Below are positions 22,932 to 34,629 of a stretch of 64,000 nucleotides of DNA, piece after piece. The stretch covers positions 35,540,225 to 35,604,224 of the forward strand of contig CM068545.1 of assembly GCA_035048495.1 (NCBI GenBank), read 5' to 3'. This stretch comes from Euptelea pleiosperma. Taxonomy: Eukaryota > Streptophyta > Magnoliopsida > Ranunculales > Eupteleaceae. Each line of letters begins with the position of its first letter. Within the stretch, counting starts at the first letter, position 1. Made by a program: the position numbers and the translations under genes. The notes under the pieces are model-generated. The model searched no databases. It saw nothing but the letters and a program-made list of their open reading frames with translations, and was not told the DNA's origin.

Positions 22932-24156
22932 TTATTTTTGTAAAATTATCAAAGCATTCCACGTATCTTCAAAATCTTCAACTGTATATGTACAGTGGAT
23001 ACAATTCTTCATCCCATGCTTGAACTTTGACTTTTTGTAGTAAATGTGGGATAATTTTTCTCCAAATTTCTTTTTTATATGCCAAAGAGATAAACGATGA
23101 TGTGTCTTAGGGAACACCTTCTTTATTGCTGCTCCTATGGTAGAGTCTTGATCGGTGATGATTGATATTGGATGCTGCCCTCCCATGGCCTCAAGCCACA
23201 TATTAAAAAAAAAAAAAAAAAAAAGTGGTCTCTGTTTCATCCTATAGAAGTGCACATCTGAACTGTATAGAATGATAATGAAGATTTACTCCAGTAAAAA
23301 GGGCAAATGGCATTCTGTATTTGTTGGTCCTGTATCTCGTATCAAAAGTAACAAAATCTTCATCTCTATACGCGATCTTGCATCGACCCAAAAAAAGTTA
23401 ATTGCTCTCTCGTCTTGATCAATTTGTATTGCATAGAAGAATTGAGAATTTTCAATTTGCATCCGTTGAAAATAATTAATAACTGATTATGCAGCTCCCA
23501 CCTCTTACTATCTCTGCCTGACTGACCGCAAGTGATTCCAACATTCTTTTCTACCAATCCTATGTTGACACCACCAAAGATTGAAGGAACTTTTCCTACT
23601 TATAAATTCTCTCTATGGAACACCTCAGTCAAATTTTTCGCTGCATCGGGCATGTGTTTATTAGTTCGTATGTGCACCTTTTTCGCTGGAGTAACGAATT
23701 TATGATTATAATCATTTGAATAGACTTTTACTTTCCACTTGTTGATTTCCTTTATATATGAACCCACATACATGCCGTGCACCCAACCCTAACCGTTGAA
23801 CAATTTCGGTTTGTATCATTAACCTCATCATGTTTCTTCTGATGTTCCCCTTGATGCGAGCACACAAATTTGACTGACATCACTTCATCTACATGATACT
23901 GAGTTTTTTCAGATGATCGAATCCACACTGTAAAACCTTCCTTCCGATCATACTCCAAATAATATTGTTTCGCATCATCGAGTGAATCAAATTACATCCC
24001 CACATGTGGTGCCTTCATATTAGGAGTTGAAGTATTACCCAATTCATTTTTTTCGTGTTGGGAAGAGTTCTTGGACGCATCCGTTTTTTCAACTTGTTTT
24101 AAACCTTCACAACTATCAACATCTATTGAAGATTCAATAACGTTACATGTATCCAT
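22932..24156 (-). pseudogene. Broken FAR1-related sequence (FRS) gene
   Basis: From an ATG at 24,156 the minus strand gives an acidic leader. A stop (TAA) sits where the family has Glu, just before FDSLDDAKQYYLEYDRKEGF. The FAR1 zinc-binding region follows (FVCSHQGEH, GCTACMWV, KWKVKVYSNDYNHKFVTP, DAAKNLTEVF). After a frame change come NYFQRMQIENSQFFYAIQ and then the MULE transposase domain (WLEAMGGQHPISIITDQDS, VFPKTHHRLSLWHI). It ends at about 22,932 where a fold-back repeat takes over, so the domain's second half and any SWIM finger are missing. With at least one nonsense codon, two frame changes and a 3' truncation it cannot make an FRS protein. It could be an FRS relic or a decayed Mutator-like transposase. 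Confidence 0.85.
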
Positions 24157-24211
24157 CTCTCAAACCTCAAAGAGTGCATAGAAAAACATATATCTGTCAG
24201 AAACTCCATCA

Positions 24212-24435
24212 AAGGGTGCATAGTTGCTTATATAAAAGAAAAAAGACACAAAAACTCTATTATTAAGAGTGCACAGTTGCTTATATATAGAGAAAAAAAA
24301 AGAAACAATAAATTCTATTATTAAGAGTACACAATTGCTTATATGAGAGAAAAAAGACACATGAACTCTAATATTAAGAGTGCACAGTTGCTTATATAGA
24401 GTGCACAATTGCTTATATGAGAGAAAACAGACACG
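24212..24435. repeat. Minisatellite upstream of the FRS relic, about 58-bp units
   Basis: Four degenerate units follow one another, each containing GCACAGTTGCTTATAT, an A-rich run with AGACAC, and CTCTATTATTAAGAG. It lies just before the FRS start codon on the minus strand. Confidence 0.7.
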
Positions 24436-25319
24436 TACCATAATTGAGATCAATGAGTTGGTGGACCAAACACTGTTTATGTGGTCGACCAAGTCATCAA
24501 TTCGGACCAAGAAAAACAGATAATATTCTCTGTTTTGATGGAACAAGGCTACTCTGTTTTGAAATGGGCCAGCATTGTAGAGTAAAAAACTTTGCTCTAT
24601 AGAATCGAAGAGCAACATTGATACCCACTACCTATCCTGTTGACACTACACCAGAATTATTTTCTAAATGTCTTATACATTAGGTTCCAAGTATTATAAA
24701 GAAAAAAAAGGTCAGAGAAGCAAACTGGATGCATCCACGTTAGGAATGTTCTTTATCATAAGAGTTGTGCGGTGTCTTCCCCATGCAATATGTAGTCATT
24801 ATCTAGTTCTGCATAGGGATCATTGGGTTTTTGCCAGTGAACATGTGGCACCTCTGTTGAGGGAAGTGCATTCCAATGTTTGTAGAGGGAATTGATGCAT
24901 CCATACATTTCCACTAACATGAGGATAGATGTTATGAGTAGCAAGTTCCAGAGGAAAATCCCATATACATCATTCACGGCTCATTGATCCAGATCATTTG
25001 ATATGTGTGGGACACAGTTAAAATGGTTTGGGTTTTAGGACACTAGGTTTGTAGGGTGGAAAATAGGTCTCACATGTTAAAATGGTGGGTACCCTTTGCT
25101 GGTTTGAAAATGTTTTTTAACCCCATTTTGAAAATCGGTTTGCAGGGGTGGAAAGTAGGTCCCACATGTTACAATGGGTACCCTTTGCTGGTTTGGCAAC
25201 GGTGGGTTTTAACCCTGTTTTGAAAATCGTTTGCAGGGTTCAGGAGTTACAATGGTGGGTACCCCATTTTGAAAATCGGTTTCCCGGTTGGTTTGAAATC
25301 TGAGAACTCGAGAGGTGCT

Positions 25320-25355
<36 letters not shown>

Positions 25356-27767
25356 ACCTGTGAGAGATTCCTTGTTGAGCAGCTTCTTCTTCCCTTCTTG
25401 AGCCAACAACTTCGTCTCCTTGAACAAAATGCTTCGTCTCCTTTGAAAATGGGTAAATCAGAGAGGGTTTAGTTTTTGAAACCTGGTTTTCTTTGAAAGA
25501 GAGAGAGAGAGAGGGAGGAGAGGAGACGTGAAAGAGGTGAGAGTGTCAGAGCCGTGCAGCGAAGAGTCCTCGTATTTTGACACGTGTCATATAGCTTTAA
25601 TGTCGAAGAGAAACTTGGACGTCGGCTCGGCTTGAGACGAGCCACATTTAGCTTAGATGTGGGAAATCTTTCCACTTTCTTACTGTTGGATTTCAGGCCC
25701 TTTGTGGTTCTTGGATCCTGTACAAAAGTCGGTAACTTTTTCCTGTTAGCGGAGCCCGACCCAAAGAATAAAAGAAGAAAACAATCAAACAAAAGCTCCT
25801 TCCGAGTTTACTTCATAGAATCACCATCCAATGCAAATCGTTTGCACAAGGAGGTTGTGTAAATGATTGCTCAAGGGATGAGATAGGTTTTTAATTGCTA
25901 AAGAGGGCGAGCATTAATCATTTGCCCGTGTGAATGTGCAAATCATCAATTGCATGCATTCCAAACATGATTGGGAAATGATTGCATACGTAAACTTATT
26001 TTGTACACCCGATTTGCATGCGTTCCAAACACACCTTAAGTTAAATGGAAGCAACACAACTGCATGACAATCATACATGTAACAGACTTAAACAAACAAA
26101 TCCTCCAAATTTGAGTAATACGTCATCAAAAGCATAAAAAATGTCTATGCTTAGTTTGTGAATTGTGCAAACATCAGTTCGTCTAATAACAATAGCTTCT
26201 TCAAGTCTTCTTAATTGCCTTTTTTTCCAAGGTGGTCTTCATCATAGTCACAGTCACAGTGGAACATTTTCAAGAAATGGAAGACTAAGGTAGTCAAAGA
26301 TTTTAGGTTACCCAACTGCAGATCTTTTTGTGGCAGCTTCAACTCCATATATATATTTCTGAAAAAAATTTCATCATTCGAATAATCCTAACCATTGGAC
26401 GAGTAGAATTGTCTGGACCGATTTGTCTTTCAAAAAGAATCGATTGAACTACCTAGAAGATCTGTATAACTCGAGTAAAACTTTGATGAGAGGACCCTAA
26501 CCACGTGGCACACTCTTAGATGACTCTGACCGTATGGATGTTTGGCCAATCCCTAGGTGGACCTAGGCAAGGGACCTTAGAAGACCACTTATCCAAGTAG
26601 TGGGGCACCTCCTTCAAACCGTATCAACAAAAATCACCCAATCAGATTTCCCTCACCATCTGATCAATGGATTTTTTGTGTATACACCGAGCCAAGTCGA
26701 ATCAATAATATTCCTGGTAGACTCGGGTTAGTAACTCGATTTGTGCTCGAAAACACAATCGAATCAACCTAGCGACGACTTATGGAGTGAAACCTCTCGA
26801 TATGATCTTCTGGATCGAGTGATGAGACAGCAACGATCAACCCATTGATTGTAGGCCACCCTGCTGATTTTAGAGATAGAGAGAGAGAGAGAGATAGATG
26901 TTAACATGTCCAGTGTGAAAGAGATCAAGGAATTTGTCTAACCTGATTCCTTCCATACCTGAGGTCAAACTATAAAAAGTCAGCACATATTGTGCTCTTA
27001 TTAAGGCATGAAAGGAACGGTTCCTAATGTTTGACAATGTTTCCATTTCCTTGTACACCTAAATAAATTACTATTGCTACCATCAAATCCAACATTCTCC
27101 ACGCTTTCCTTAGTGAACCATTGGTCAAGTTCTTTAGTGAATCATGTCAAACTTCAGATGGGCTGGGCCTGTATAATTCAGTGACCCATTTAGGATATGT
27201 CTCCTAATTAAGCTCCAAAATCAAGCCTTTCTGTTAATCATAACCAAGGGTTAAAATGGACCGTTATAACGGATTAGCAGGTAGGTAATGTTACCGTCAT
27301 GAGCGTTAGAACAACCATAATTATGGGTCAAACAATATATCATGCTTCTAATATTATTATTATTATTATTTTTTTTTGTATTATTAACTAAAAGTAAATA
27401 ATGATTAATTGCGGCATCGTAGAAATTGTTTTAAATTAACCATGATCCTAACCATCCGATCTATTGGATTCATTTGGACAATTCGAAAGAATTATGGCTG
27501 ATAATCAAGTAAAAGCAAAGGGTTCATGATGAATTGGATTGTTAGATCCAACTGGGTTGATTTGAGCCTAGAAATTCTCTTGATTTATGACCTTTTGAAA
27601 GTTGGATCATGCATAACCTACCCAACCAATGATTTTGTCTATCTACCATTCACTGCCATTTGATCAACATGGTGATAGGTTAAAACCACTGTTTGACGAT
27701 GATGACACATGGGTCAACGATGAATATACCGAGTTATCTGTCTATGTGCTATATAATGTAGCAAAAA
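24436..27767. other. No gene recognised
   Basis: This 3.3-kb spacer has no supported coding exon. Short direct repeats containing GGGTACCCTTTGCTGGTTTG occur three times at about 25,080-25,300. A GA microsatellite and smaller GA runs follow (25,498-25,512; 26,876-26,894). A dispersed-repeat half lies near 26,490, and a stub of the CAAGGTTTAAA MITE family lies near 27,243-27,320. Confidence 0.4.
25323..25351. repeat. GA microsatellite
   Basis: About 14 GA units in a row. Confidence 0.9.
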
Positions 27768-28088
27768 GATGTAACAAGGTATACCTGAAACTTTTTGGAT
27801 TCCGCATGGATGTTCAGCCCACCCCTTTGTGGATATACACAACAAAAATCACCATGATTGGTAATCTCTAGCCATTAGATTTTAGTAGTTTTAAAGGCAT
27901 GATTCTAGCCGTTAGCTTCAACCCTTATTTTTGAGTACCAAAACCAACGGCTAAAAATCATGAAACAAGCTGATTTTTGGTATGAATGTCTAACAAGGGG
28001 TGGGCTAAACATCCATGCGATCAGTGGGCCCAGATTTAAGCAGTGAGTAATAAAAATGCCAAAAATTTCAGGTATACCTTGTTACATC
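27768..28088. repeat. Fold-back MITE near the MTP-A promoter
   Basis: The left arm GATGTAACAAGGTATACC, then TGAAACTTTTTGG, is mirrored by the right arm. The arms continue into GCATGGATGTTCAGCCCACC and its reverse copy GCATGGATGTTTAGCCCACC. It is 321 bp and non-coding. No target duplication is clear. The inner phrases resemble the fold-back at 41,810-42,157. Confidence 0.6.
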
Positions 28089-28492
28089 ACCATCCTATAG
28101 TATATCATTCTTCTATAACTAAATGTTATTGCAAGCAGACCTAACTCCAATATAAGTGGATGATATAAAGCTGCTTTTCTTTTATTATACAAAAGGGATA
28201 TGATTTTGATTTTTTCTTTTTGCTTTTTCATTTCCTGATAAGCATAAGCAGATTCTTAAAATGAAAAAAAGTACTTTTTGCTTAAAATATAAGTTACTGT
28301 GTCACATGAACATTGCCCAATAGTAGATTATCAAATTAAAAACGTCAAAATTTATAGTGCTTTCCAATTAAGCAAATAATAAAATGCGCTTAGCGGGGTA
28401 TTCGTGCGTAAGCCATTACATACTGTATGCCACATGAATCATTTGGTTTTACAGAAGTTTGAAAGGAATCAATAAGCAGCAAAGGAATTGAT

Positions 28493-28501
28493 TCTATAAA
28501 A
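28493..28501 (+). promoter_or_regulatory. TATA box of MTP-A
   Basis: CTATAAAAA lies 56 bp before the ATG. The same box in the same sequence (ATTGATTCTATAAAAA) precedes the second MTP gene at 38,937. Conservation between the duplicates supports the call. Confidence 0.65.
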
Positions 28502-28548
28502 AGGATAGTTTTCTTCTTCCCTTTTATTCAAGAAAAATCTGAGTGAAA

Positions 28549-31500
28549 ATGGATTCAGGGCTTCACTCCGATTCGTTCGATTACAGAACGGAACTTCTTT
28601 CTCCGATCCCAATCGGTGGCAGAGAAACAGCACTAGTGACGGTATCGGCCGAGCAATCGTGGAGGCTAAATTTTGACACCGTCCAGTTGCCAGATCGACG
28701 CATGGATTGTTCTTTTAGTGTTGGTGATTATTTAAGAACTCTAAGTAATTAAGCTCTCCTCTTTTTTATTTTCTTTTTCGATGTAATCTCGGCCGATTCT
28801 CTAGATCATCAGTCATGTTTTGAAAGCGTATTGTTTACATGATGCATGGTTTTTTTTTTCTCTCGATTTTTATCATATTTGTTACTAATTACCCGAATCG
28901 CAGCTTTTGATCAGATGGTTAAAACCACTTGATCAGATGGCAATGGCCCATTACAGTAGTATGGCCTAACAATTGGACAGTCTAAATCTATGAGGGGTGT
29001 TTGGTTGCTGCAATAAGCTTATTCTGAATAACTTTTCATGTTCTTCCCGGAATTGTTTGCCCATTTGAGGTCTATCTGTTTGGGGTTTTAAAATCCATTT
29101 GATGCTATCTTGATTTCTTTAGTTTTTCACATTTACTTGAATTCTTGATGTAGGAAAACAAGGTAAGATTGCGGCATATTACAAGAAGCAGGAGAAGCTT
29201 CTGAAAGGATTCAATGAAATGGAGAACTTTACTGATTTGGGTTGTTTGCCTGGAAGCCTAACACAGGTTGGTTCTCTTCTGTAAATTTTTTGTATTTTTT
29301 CATTTTCTAATTTTTTTTTGCTAGATAATATCTGTTGCACGGCCTTCATAACTGTAAACACGGGATAGCCACTAATCAATCTAGATCGTTCATTTGGTGG
29401 CCCACCTTTGAGGTGCCCATCAAAGAGGTGGCCAATTGAATGAATGGCAAGGATTCCAAATCAACGAGTAGGTGGGCCATGTGTATTGTTGAAGATATTT
29501 TACAAAGCACCACCAGCATATTTTAGTGTTTTTCCCTTTAAAGTCGACCGAGTCACGCTAAATTGCCCAAAACTCAGTGAGCCGACACAAACTCGTTCGA
29601 TTTCAGTGTGACATGAAAAATCTAGTCTACAATCTGCATACGTTTGCAGACTCAAAAGTATGCAAACATTGTATCCACCGTTGAATGAGTCCGTCTAGAG
29701 CTCCACCTGTTTCTTACATCCAGTTCTTACACCCAGGGGTGGGGCCCACATGGATATCATGTTGGACAATCCAACCGCACAATGAGGTTTTCATGCTATG
29801 GTTACCCTCCTCACAAAAAATCAGGAAAATTCAACGTTCCCAACCTCATGAAAAATAGACTTTAATTTGAAAAATCCAGACCATCCAATTAAATCATTAT
29901 TTTGGGTCAATTTTTTATATGGTTGGCAATGTCGAAATGAACTGACTTTTTGTGATGATGATCATCATGGCAAGATCAGCTCAATGTATGGTTGGATTGT
30001 CCAACATGATCTCTGTGTGGGTCCCACATCCGGGTGTAAGAACTGGATGTAAGAAATGGGTGTAGCTCTAGACGGGCTCCCGTTGAATACTCCTTGAAAA
30101 ACGTTTTTTTAATTTATAAAATAATTTTTTGAAAACATTGAAATAACACGGTTTTCAATGGAGATCAAGCAGTATTGACAATGTTTGCATACTTTTAAGT
30201 CTGCAAACGTATGCAGAACGAGAGATGTTTTGAGTTGGACATCTCAATTATGCCCCTATAGTTTGTAGTATATTCACTTTTGCCCCAAATTAAATAGTAC
30301 CTTAAATTAACTTCCAAAAAAAACCCTGAAAATTATTAAATGAAAATAGACATCAAATTCAATCCATTTATTGTTATTATTATTTTTCTTTTACTTTTCT
30401 TGAATATGTAAAAGGAAAATGATATTGCGATTGCAAAAATAAAAACCCGTTGTGCGGTTTGGATTCTAGAGATCCAGAAGGCAACAACTGCAAAGGATAA
30501 AATAGTTATTTTCTCCGTTAAAAACGTTGTTGCCTCGTGGACCATTAGATCGCTTGCGTCCAATGGTCAATAACATCAACTGCACAGGTCTTGTTGTGGT
30601 CAACTATGCGGTACCGCGCGACACGACCGACTCGTATGTAAAATGCCCCCTCATTAGGAATAAAATAATGTAATCGTCATCTATGCCTTATCTCAACTAT
30701 GCGGAGCCGGTTCACAAAATTTTGTCGGTCTATAAAAATAAACGAATTTGTGTATTATAAAATGTAAATCAAGTTTGACATTTACATGGAGCAGTTGAAA
30801 CCGATGATACGTTATTTAAAAAAAAATAGGTAAACACCACCTAATTCCATTTTGTTACTTTTATTTTATTTCCCGAACTTACTTTCGATTCCGCTCTCTC
30901 TTTGTTTTTTAGTAAATTCTACTTTACGTTGCACGCAAGACCGGCTCCACCATTTGATTAGCCACGAATAAGAGATCGACAAAAAGGTGGTCTTGCGTGA
31001 CTAATGAAATATTACTAATAAAACTTTATTAATAAACAGAAAGTTTAACGGAAAAGGATGTGTATGTTAGAAAGCGAGGTTTTATGACAATTATATGAGA
31101 AAATAATTTCTAGAAAACTTATTCAGGGCAACCATACACGGCCTAACTTGATTGGGTGATCATAGATAATGTAATTTGGATAATTGAAAATTTTAATGAT
31201 AGAAATTTAAATTTTAATGAATATGGAATTTAAATTTTCAGGGGAATTTTTTTTACTTCTCTGAGTTTTTAAAAAGTTTTTCTTTTCATTTGATAGAAAT
31301 GCCTTCCCAGTAAACGTGACATTAAAGTGTTTTTAGGTCAAATCCGAAAATAGGAGTGTTAATGGGCCTTGCTGAACGATGGGCTTTTAGGCCCAGCCCT
31401 AATAGAGTGTTGGATTGGGCTGCATTAACTAGCTTTTCCCAAACCTAGAAGCCTGTCTATTTTTGGGCGGGCTTGGGTCTGAAATATTTAGAGTTGTTAA

Positions 31501-34500
31501 TGGAATGGCAAGTATTGGGCCTAACTACATGTATCTATGGCCGGCTTGGGCTAAGCTGGGCCCGGTCCAAAACCATCCCATTAATACCCACAATGAAAAA
31601 AAACATTTAATGAGTTTGAATGCACGCTTCGAAGGACCATCACACAAATCCCAAGGACCACCACCCAAATTCGAAAGAACATACAATAGTTTGAACGCAC
31701 GCTCGATTTAAAAAAAAATTCAAAATCAATTCCCAAGTGAAAAATGATGTTTTACCTTTTGACTCTTGATTTTTTTGTTAGTCTGTTCATCAGACGGTGT
31801 TAAACAATGCTTGACTTCTTTTTTTATTTTTTTTTCTATGAAAACTTGTGTTTTAGGATGAAATAAAGCAACTTGCAAAGAGCGAGAGGATCGCAATTCA
31901 TGCCTCCAATGCGGCCAACTTGGTTCTTTTCATAGCCAAAGTATATGCTTCCTTGGAGAGCAGATCCTTGGCCGTGATCGCGTCAACGCTGGACTCTCTC
32001 TTGGATCTCTTATCGGGGTTCATCCTATGGTTTACTGCCTATGCCATGAGAAAACCAAATCAATATCGGTATCCGATCGGCAAGAAGCGGATGCAACCAG
32101 TGGTACGTATTATACGGGAACCGACTAAAAAAGAACCGGAACCAAACTGAAAATAACGGTTCTAGTTCTGGGTAGTTTGATATTGGAACCGAACTGATAG
32201 GAACTGACACCAATATATAAATAGGGTCGGGCTCGGGGGACCCCCATTTTTGGCGTACCCACAAAGAAGATGAATCAATGGCTGATTTTTGGTGGGGTCG
32301 ATCTTTATGGTGTGGAGATCATCTTCACAAAAATTCAAATCATTCTGATATACATAGACTGGTTTAGAAGTTGAAAAATTATGGACCGTCGATTTTTACC
32401 ATGAAACTTGAAAACCACATTTGATGGGGTTAGAAATTTTAGAATGGGATGATTTTTTGTTGGGGTGATCTATATGGTGAGATCATCCCCACCTAAAAAA
32501 ATCAGCCATTCATTCATCTTCTATGTGGGTACGCCAAAATGGGTGTCAAAAGTGAGGGTAAAAAATAGGGGTCCCCCGAGCTTGACCCATATAAATAACG
32601 GAAAATTTTCGAAACGAACTCAAGTTTAAGGGTATTTTTCAAAAAGAACTGTATTTTTGAAAATTTGTCAAAACAAACCTTAGGACGTCGAACCATTTGG
32701 CATATGCTCGAGAAAATATTTTAATGACAGATTTGCCCTTGTCCTGTGGCCTGAAAAAAGTAAAATTGTTGTCAGACGCCATACTGTTTGGCGACAGTTA
32801 AAAACCGTCACCAAACAATATGGCGTCTGACAACAATTTGACTATTTTTTCACACAATTTTGGTGTACCCACATGGAAGATAAATCAATGGCTGATTTTT
32901 GGTGAGGATTTATATCACCTAATCTGAAATTTCTAACATCATCAAATGTGGGTTTCAAGTTGATACGGGAAAAAATAAACACATAACAATATGGCGCATC
33001 ATTTTGTGAACCGCCCGTTTGGCAGTTCACAAAATGATACGCCATATGGTATGGCGTCTTATAACAACATATGCCAAACTGTTTGGCGTATTGTTTGAAG
33101 AGGGCAATTCAGCCATTTTAAAGTTTCGTGAGAATACGACATACGGTTCGGCGTCTTAGGTTTGTTTTGACAAATTTTAAAAAATACGATTCTTTTTGAA
33201 AAATACCCTTAAACTTGGATTTGTTTCAAAAATTTTCCGTATAAATAAATATAGTATTAAAATTGTAATATTAACAAGATTGGAACCAATATACCTGGGA
33301 TCAGAACCAAAACCGATAAGAACTGGCAATATTGGTTCTGGTTCTGGGTACCTTCAGAACAGAACCGAAACTAACCCCTTGTCACCGCTGTCCACATGGC
33401 AGGAATCTAGAATATTTTTTAGATGTTTTAGTAAAATGTAATGGATCTGAAGTTCACCATACTCAATGGACCCTACCTGTTTATCCATCATCTACCTAAC
33501 CAGATTGGTGGTCTAAATCCTCCAAGCAACTTATTTTGGAACATGCTCCATCAAAGGGTTACCCAGCAATCGAGTGGTCTAGATCAATGAATTAGCTAGT
33601 CATGTGACCTGTATAGTGATAGGGTCGATTGAGGATGATAGACCTCCTATCCATTATATAATCTCCAACGTGAAGCGTAAGACTAATTGGACTTGATTTG
33701 CAGGGCATCATTGTTTTTGCTTCAGTAATGGCAACTCTCGGACTACAAATTTTGTTAGAGTCTGGTCGAGAAATCATTTCAAAGGTTTGTGATTTCCATC
33801 TTATTCAGTAATACAGCTTATCATATACCATCCATTCTACCTCGAGATCTGAGTACTAGCTTACCATGTAAAATCATGGCGGAATCGACCGGGTTATAAG
33901 CAATTATGAAACAAGTACGCCTATTTTAACCAATTTCTAAATCACCACAAATTTTCTGCAGTCTCGCCCTGATATGGATCCTGTGAAGGAAAGATGGATG
34001 ATCGGGATCATGGTTTCAGTCACATTAGTGAAGTTGGCACTCTTGATATATTGTCGAAGGTTTAAAAATGAAATCGTTAGAGCCTATGCTCAAGATCATT
34101 TCTTCGACGTCGTTACGAACTCAACTGGTCTAGCAGCAGCCATCCTCGCCATCCGATTCTATTGGTGGATAGATCCTACTGGAGCTATATTAGTGAGTTT
34201 ATGACTTTAGACTTAAAATGGTTTCGACATTTATTAATTAACCGTTGATCGTCAATTAACGATCTACATTGAACTCTAATGCAGATAGCCTTATACACAA
34301 TGGGTACGTGGGCGAAGACGGTTGTCGAAAATGTGTGGTCGTTGATAGGGAGAACGGCTCCACCGGATTACTTATCGATGCTAACATTTCTCATCTGGAA
34401 CCATCATGAGGAGATCAAGCATATCGACACAGTTAGGGCGTACACGTTTGGGTCTCACTACTTTGTAGAGGTAGACATAGTTTTACCTGGGGACATGCTC

Positions 34501-34629
34501 CTTAACCAAGCGCACAATATTGGTGAAACACTGCAAGAGAAGCTCGAGCAACTCCCAGAAGTCGAGCGAGCCTTTGTGCATATAGATTTTGAATTCACTC
34601 ATAAACCAGAACATAAGCCTAAGGTATGA
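28549..34629 (+). CDS. MTP9/10-like: Mn-type cation diffusion facilitator, metal tolerance protein 9/10-like (MTP-A)
   Basis: Exons: 28549-28744, 29154-29266, 31857-32102, 33704-33784, 33962-34192 and 34285-34629, all GT-AG, 403 codons. The DxxxD metal motifs are intact: DSLLD at about 149-153 in TM2 and DHFFD at about 257-261 in TM5. Asp instead of His in the TM2 motif marks the Mn-transporting CDF group (plant MTP8-11). The cytosolic C-terminal dimerisation domain ([20 protein letters not shown]) and the end EFTHKPEHK are typical. Such proteins exchange Mn for protons at endomembranes. The upstream GTG is ignored because ATG at 28,549 is the first methionine in frame after the TATA box. Introns 2 and 3 carry MITEs, but the coding parts show no damage. 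It is the first of two tandem copies. Confidence 0.93.
29687..30079. repeat. Mutator-type MITE in MTP-A intron 2
   Basis: A perfect 9-bp duplication, CCGTTGAAT, flanks the 393-bp element (29678-29686 and 30080-30088). The inverted ends are long, about 85 bp. They start GAGTCCGTCTAGAGCT on the left and GAGCCCGTCTAGAGCT on the right in reverse, then share TTCTTACATCCAGTTCTTAC and ATCATGTTGGACAATCCAAC. Long inverted ends with a 9-bp duplication fit Mutator-like elements. Diverged relatives make up part of the B blocks at 20,380-20,735 and 22,560-22,900. Confidence 0.85.
30080..31856 (+). other. Rest of MTP-A intron 2
   Basis: Outside the MITE this intron is AT-rich. The segment at about 31,340-31,600 (ATGGGC, GGCCTAA and GGGCGGGCTTGGG phrases) is shared with about 41,410-41,720 in the matching intron of the second gene. 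It therefore either predates the duplication or is a common repeat. Confidence 0.5.
32224..32588. repeat. Mutator-type MITE with 9-bp duplication
   Basis: A perfect 9-bp flank, ATATAAATA, is present at 32215-32223 and 32589-32597. Ends are inverted: GGGTCGGGCTCGGGGGACCC and GGGTCAAGCTCGGGGGACCC, continuing into ATTTTGGCGTACCCACA. The element is 365 bp and non-coding. A sister copy is at 378-743. Confidence 0.85.
32598..33240. repeat. Fold-back element with internal hairpins
   Basis: The inverted ends run about 95 bp, starting ACGGAAAATTTTCGAAAC and ACGGAAAATTTTTGAAAC. The flanks are ATAAATA on both sides (32591-32597 and 33241-33247). Inside are two strong hairpins (32,763-32,839 and 32,989-33,047) and repeated GCCATACNGTTTGGCG-like words. 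No protein is encoded. Confidence 0.75.
32763..32839. other. Near-perfect 77-nt hairpin
   Basis: Two 37-nt arms around a 3-nt loop differ at only three places. The left arm starts AAATTGTTGTCAGACGCC. If transcribed as part of the MTP-A intron it would form a long stable stem. A small-RNA role is speculative. Confidence 0.6.

Larger units (their letters stand above)
19768..23172. repeat. Local tandem duplication (unit about 1.2 kb)
   Basis: The order A1 (about 19,768-20,340), B1 (20,341-20,990), A2 (20,991-21,513), B2 (22,520-23,172) can be read directly. A holds the LINE tail, an ACTCGAAAACTCGACTCG-rich part and an AT-rich palindromic part. B holds a fold-back repeat with GATCATGTTGGACAATC and the end of the FRS fragment. 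The B1-A2 joint is at GATATTGGTAGGGG. A compound MITE was later inserted between A2 and B2, at the same point where A1 runs straight into B1. Confidence 0.75.
32103..33703 (+). repeat. Nested fold-back elements in MTP-A intron 3
   Basis: The outer layer has GGAACCGAAC/GGTTCTGGTTCTGGGTA repeats at about 32,110-32,215 and 33,275-33,370 in inverted arrangement. Inside it sit two MITEs placed end to end (32,224-32,588 and 32,598-33,240), each with its own short target duplication built on ATATAAATA. The second gene's matching intron is only 81 bp, so all of this was gained after the duplication or lost from the other copy. Confidence 0.65.

Noticed and set aside
25209..25862. Coding exons around the GA repeats
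   Set aside because: The frames on both strands come from low-complexity GA/TC runs (Arg-Glu and Ser-Leu repeats) and match no family.
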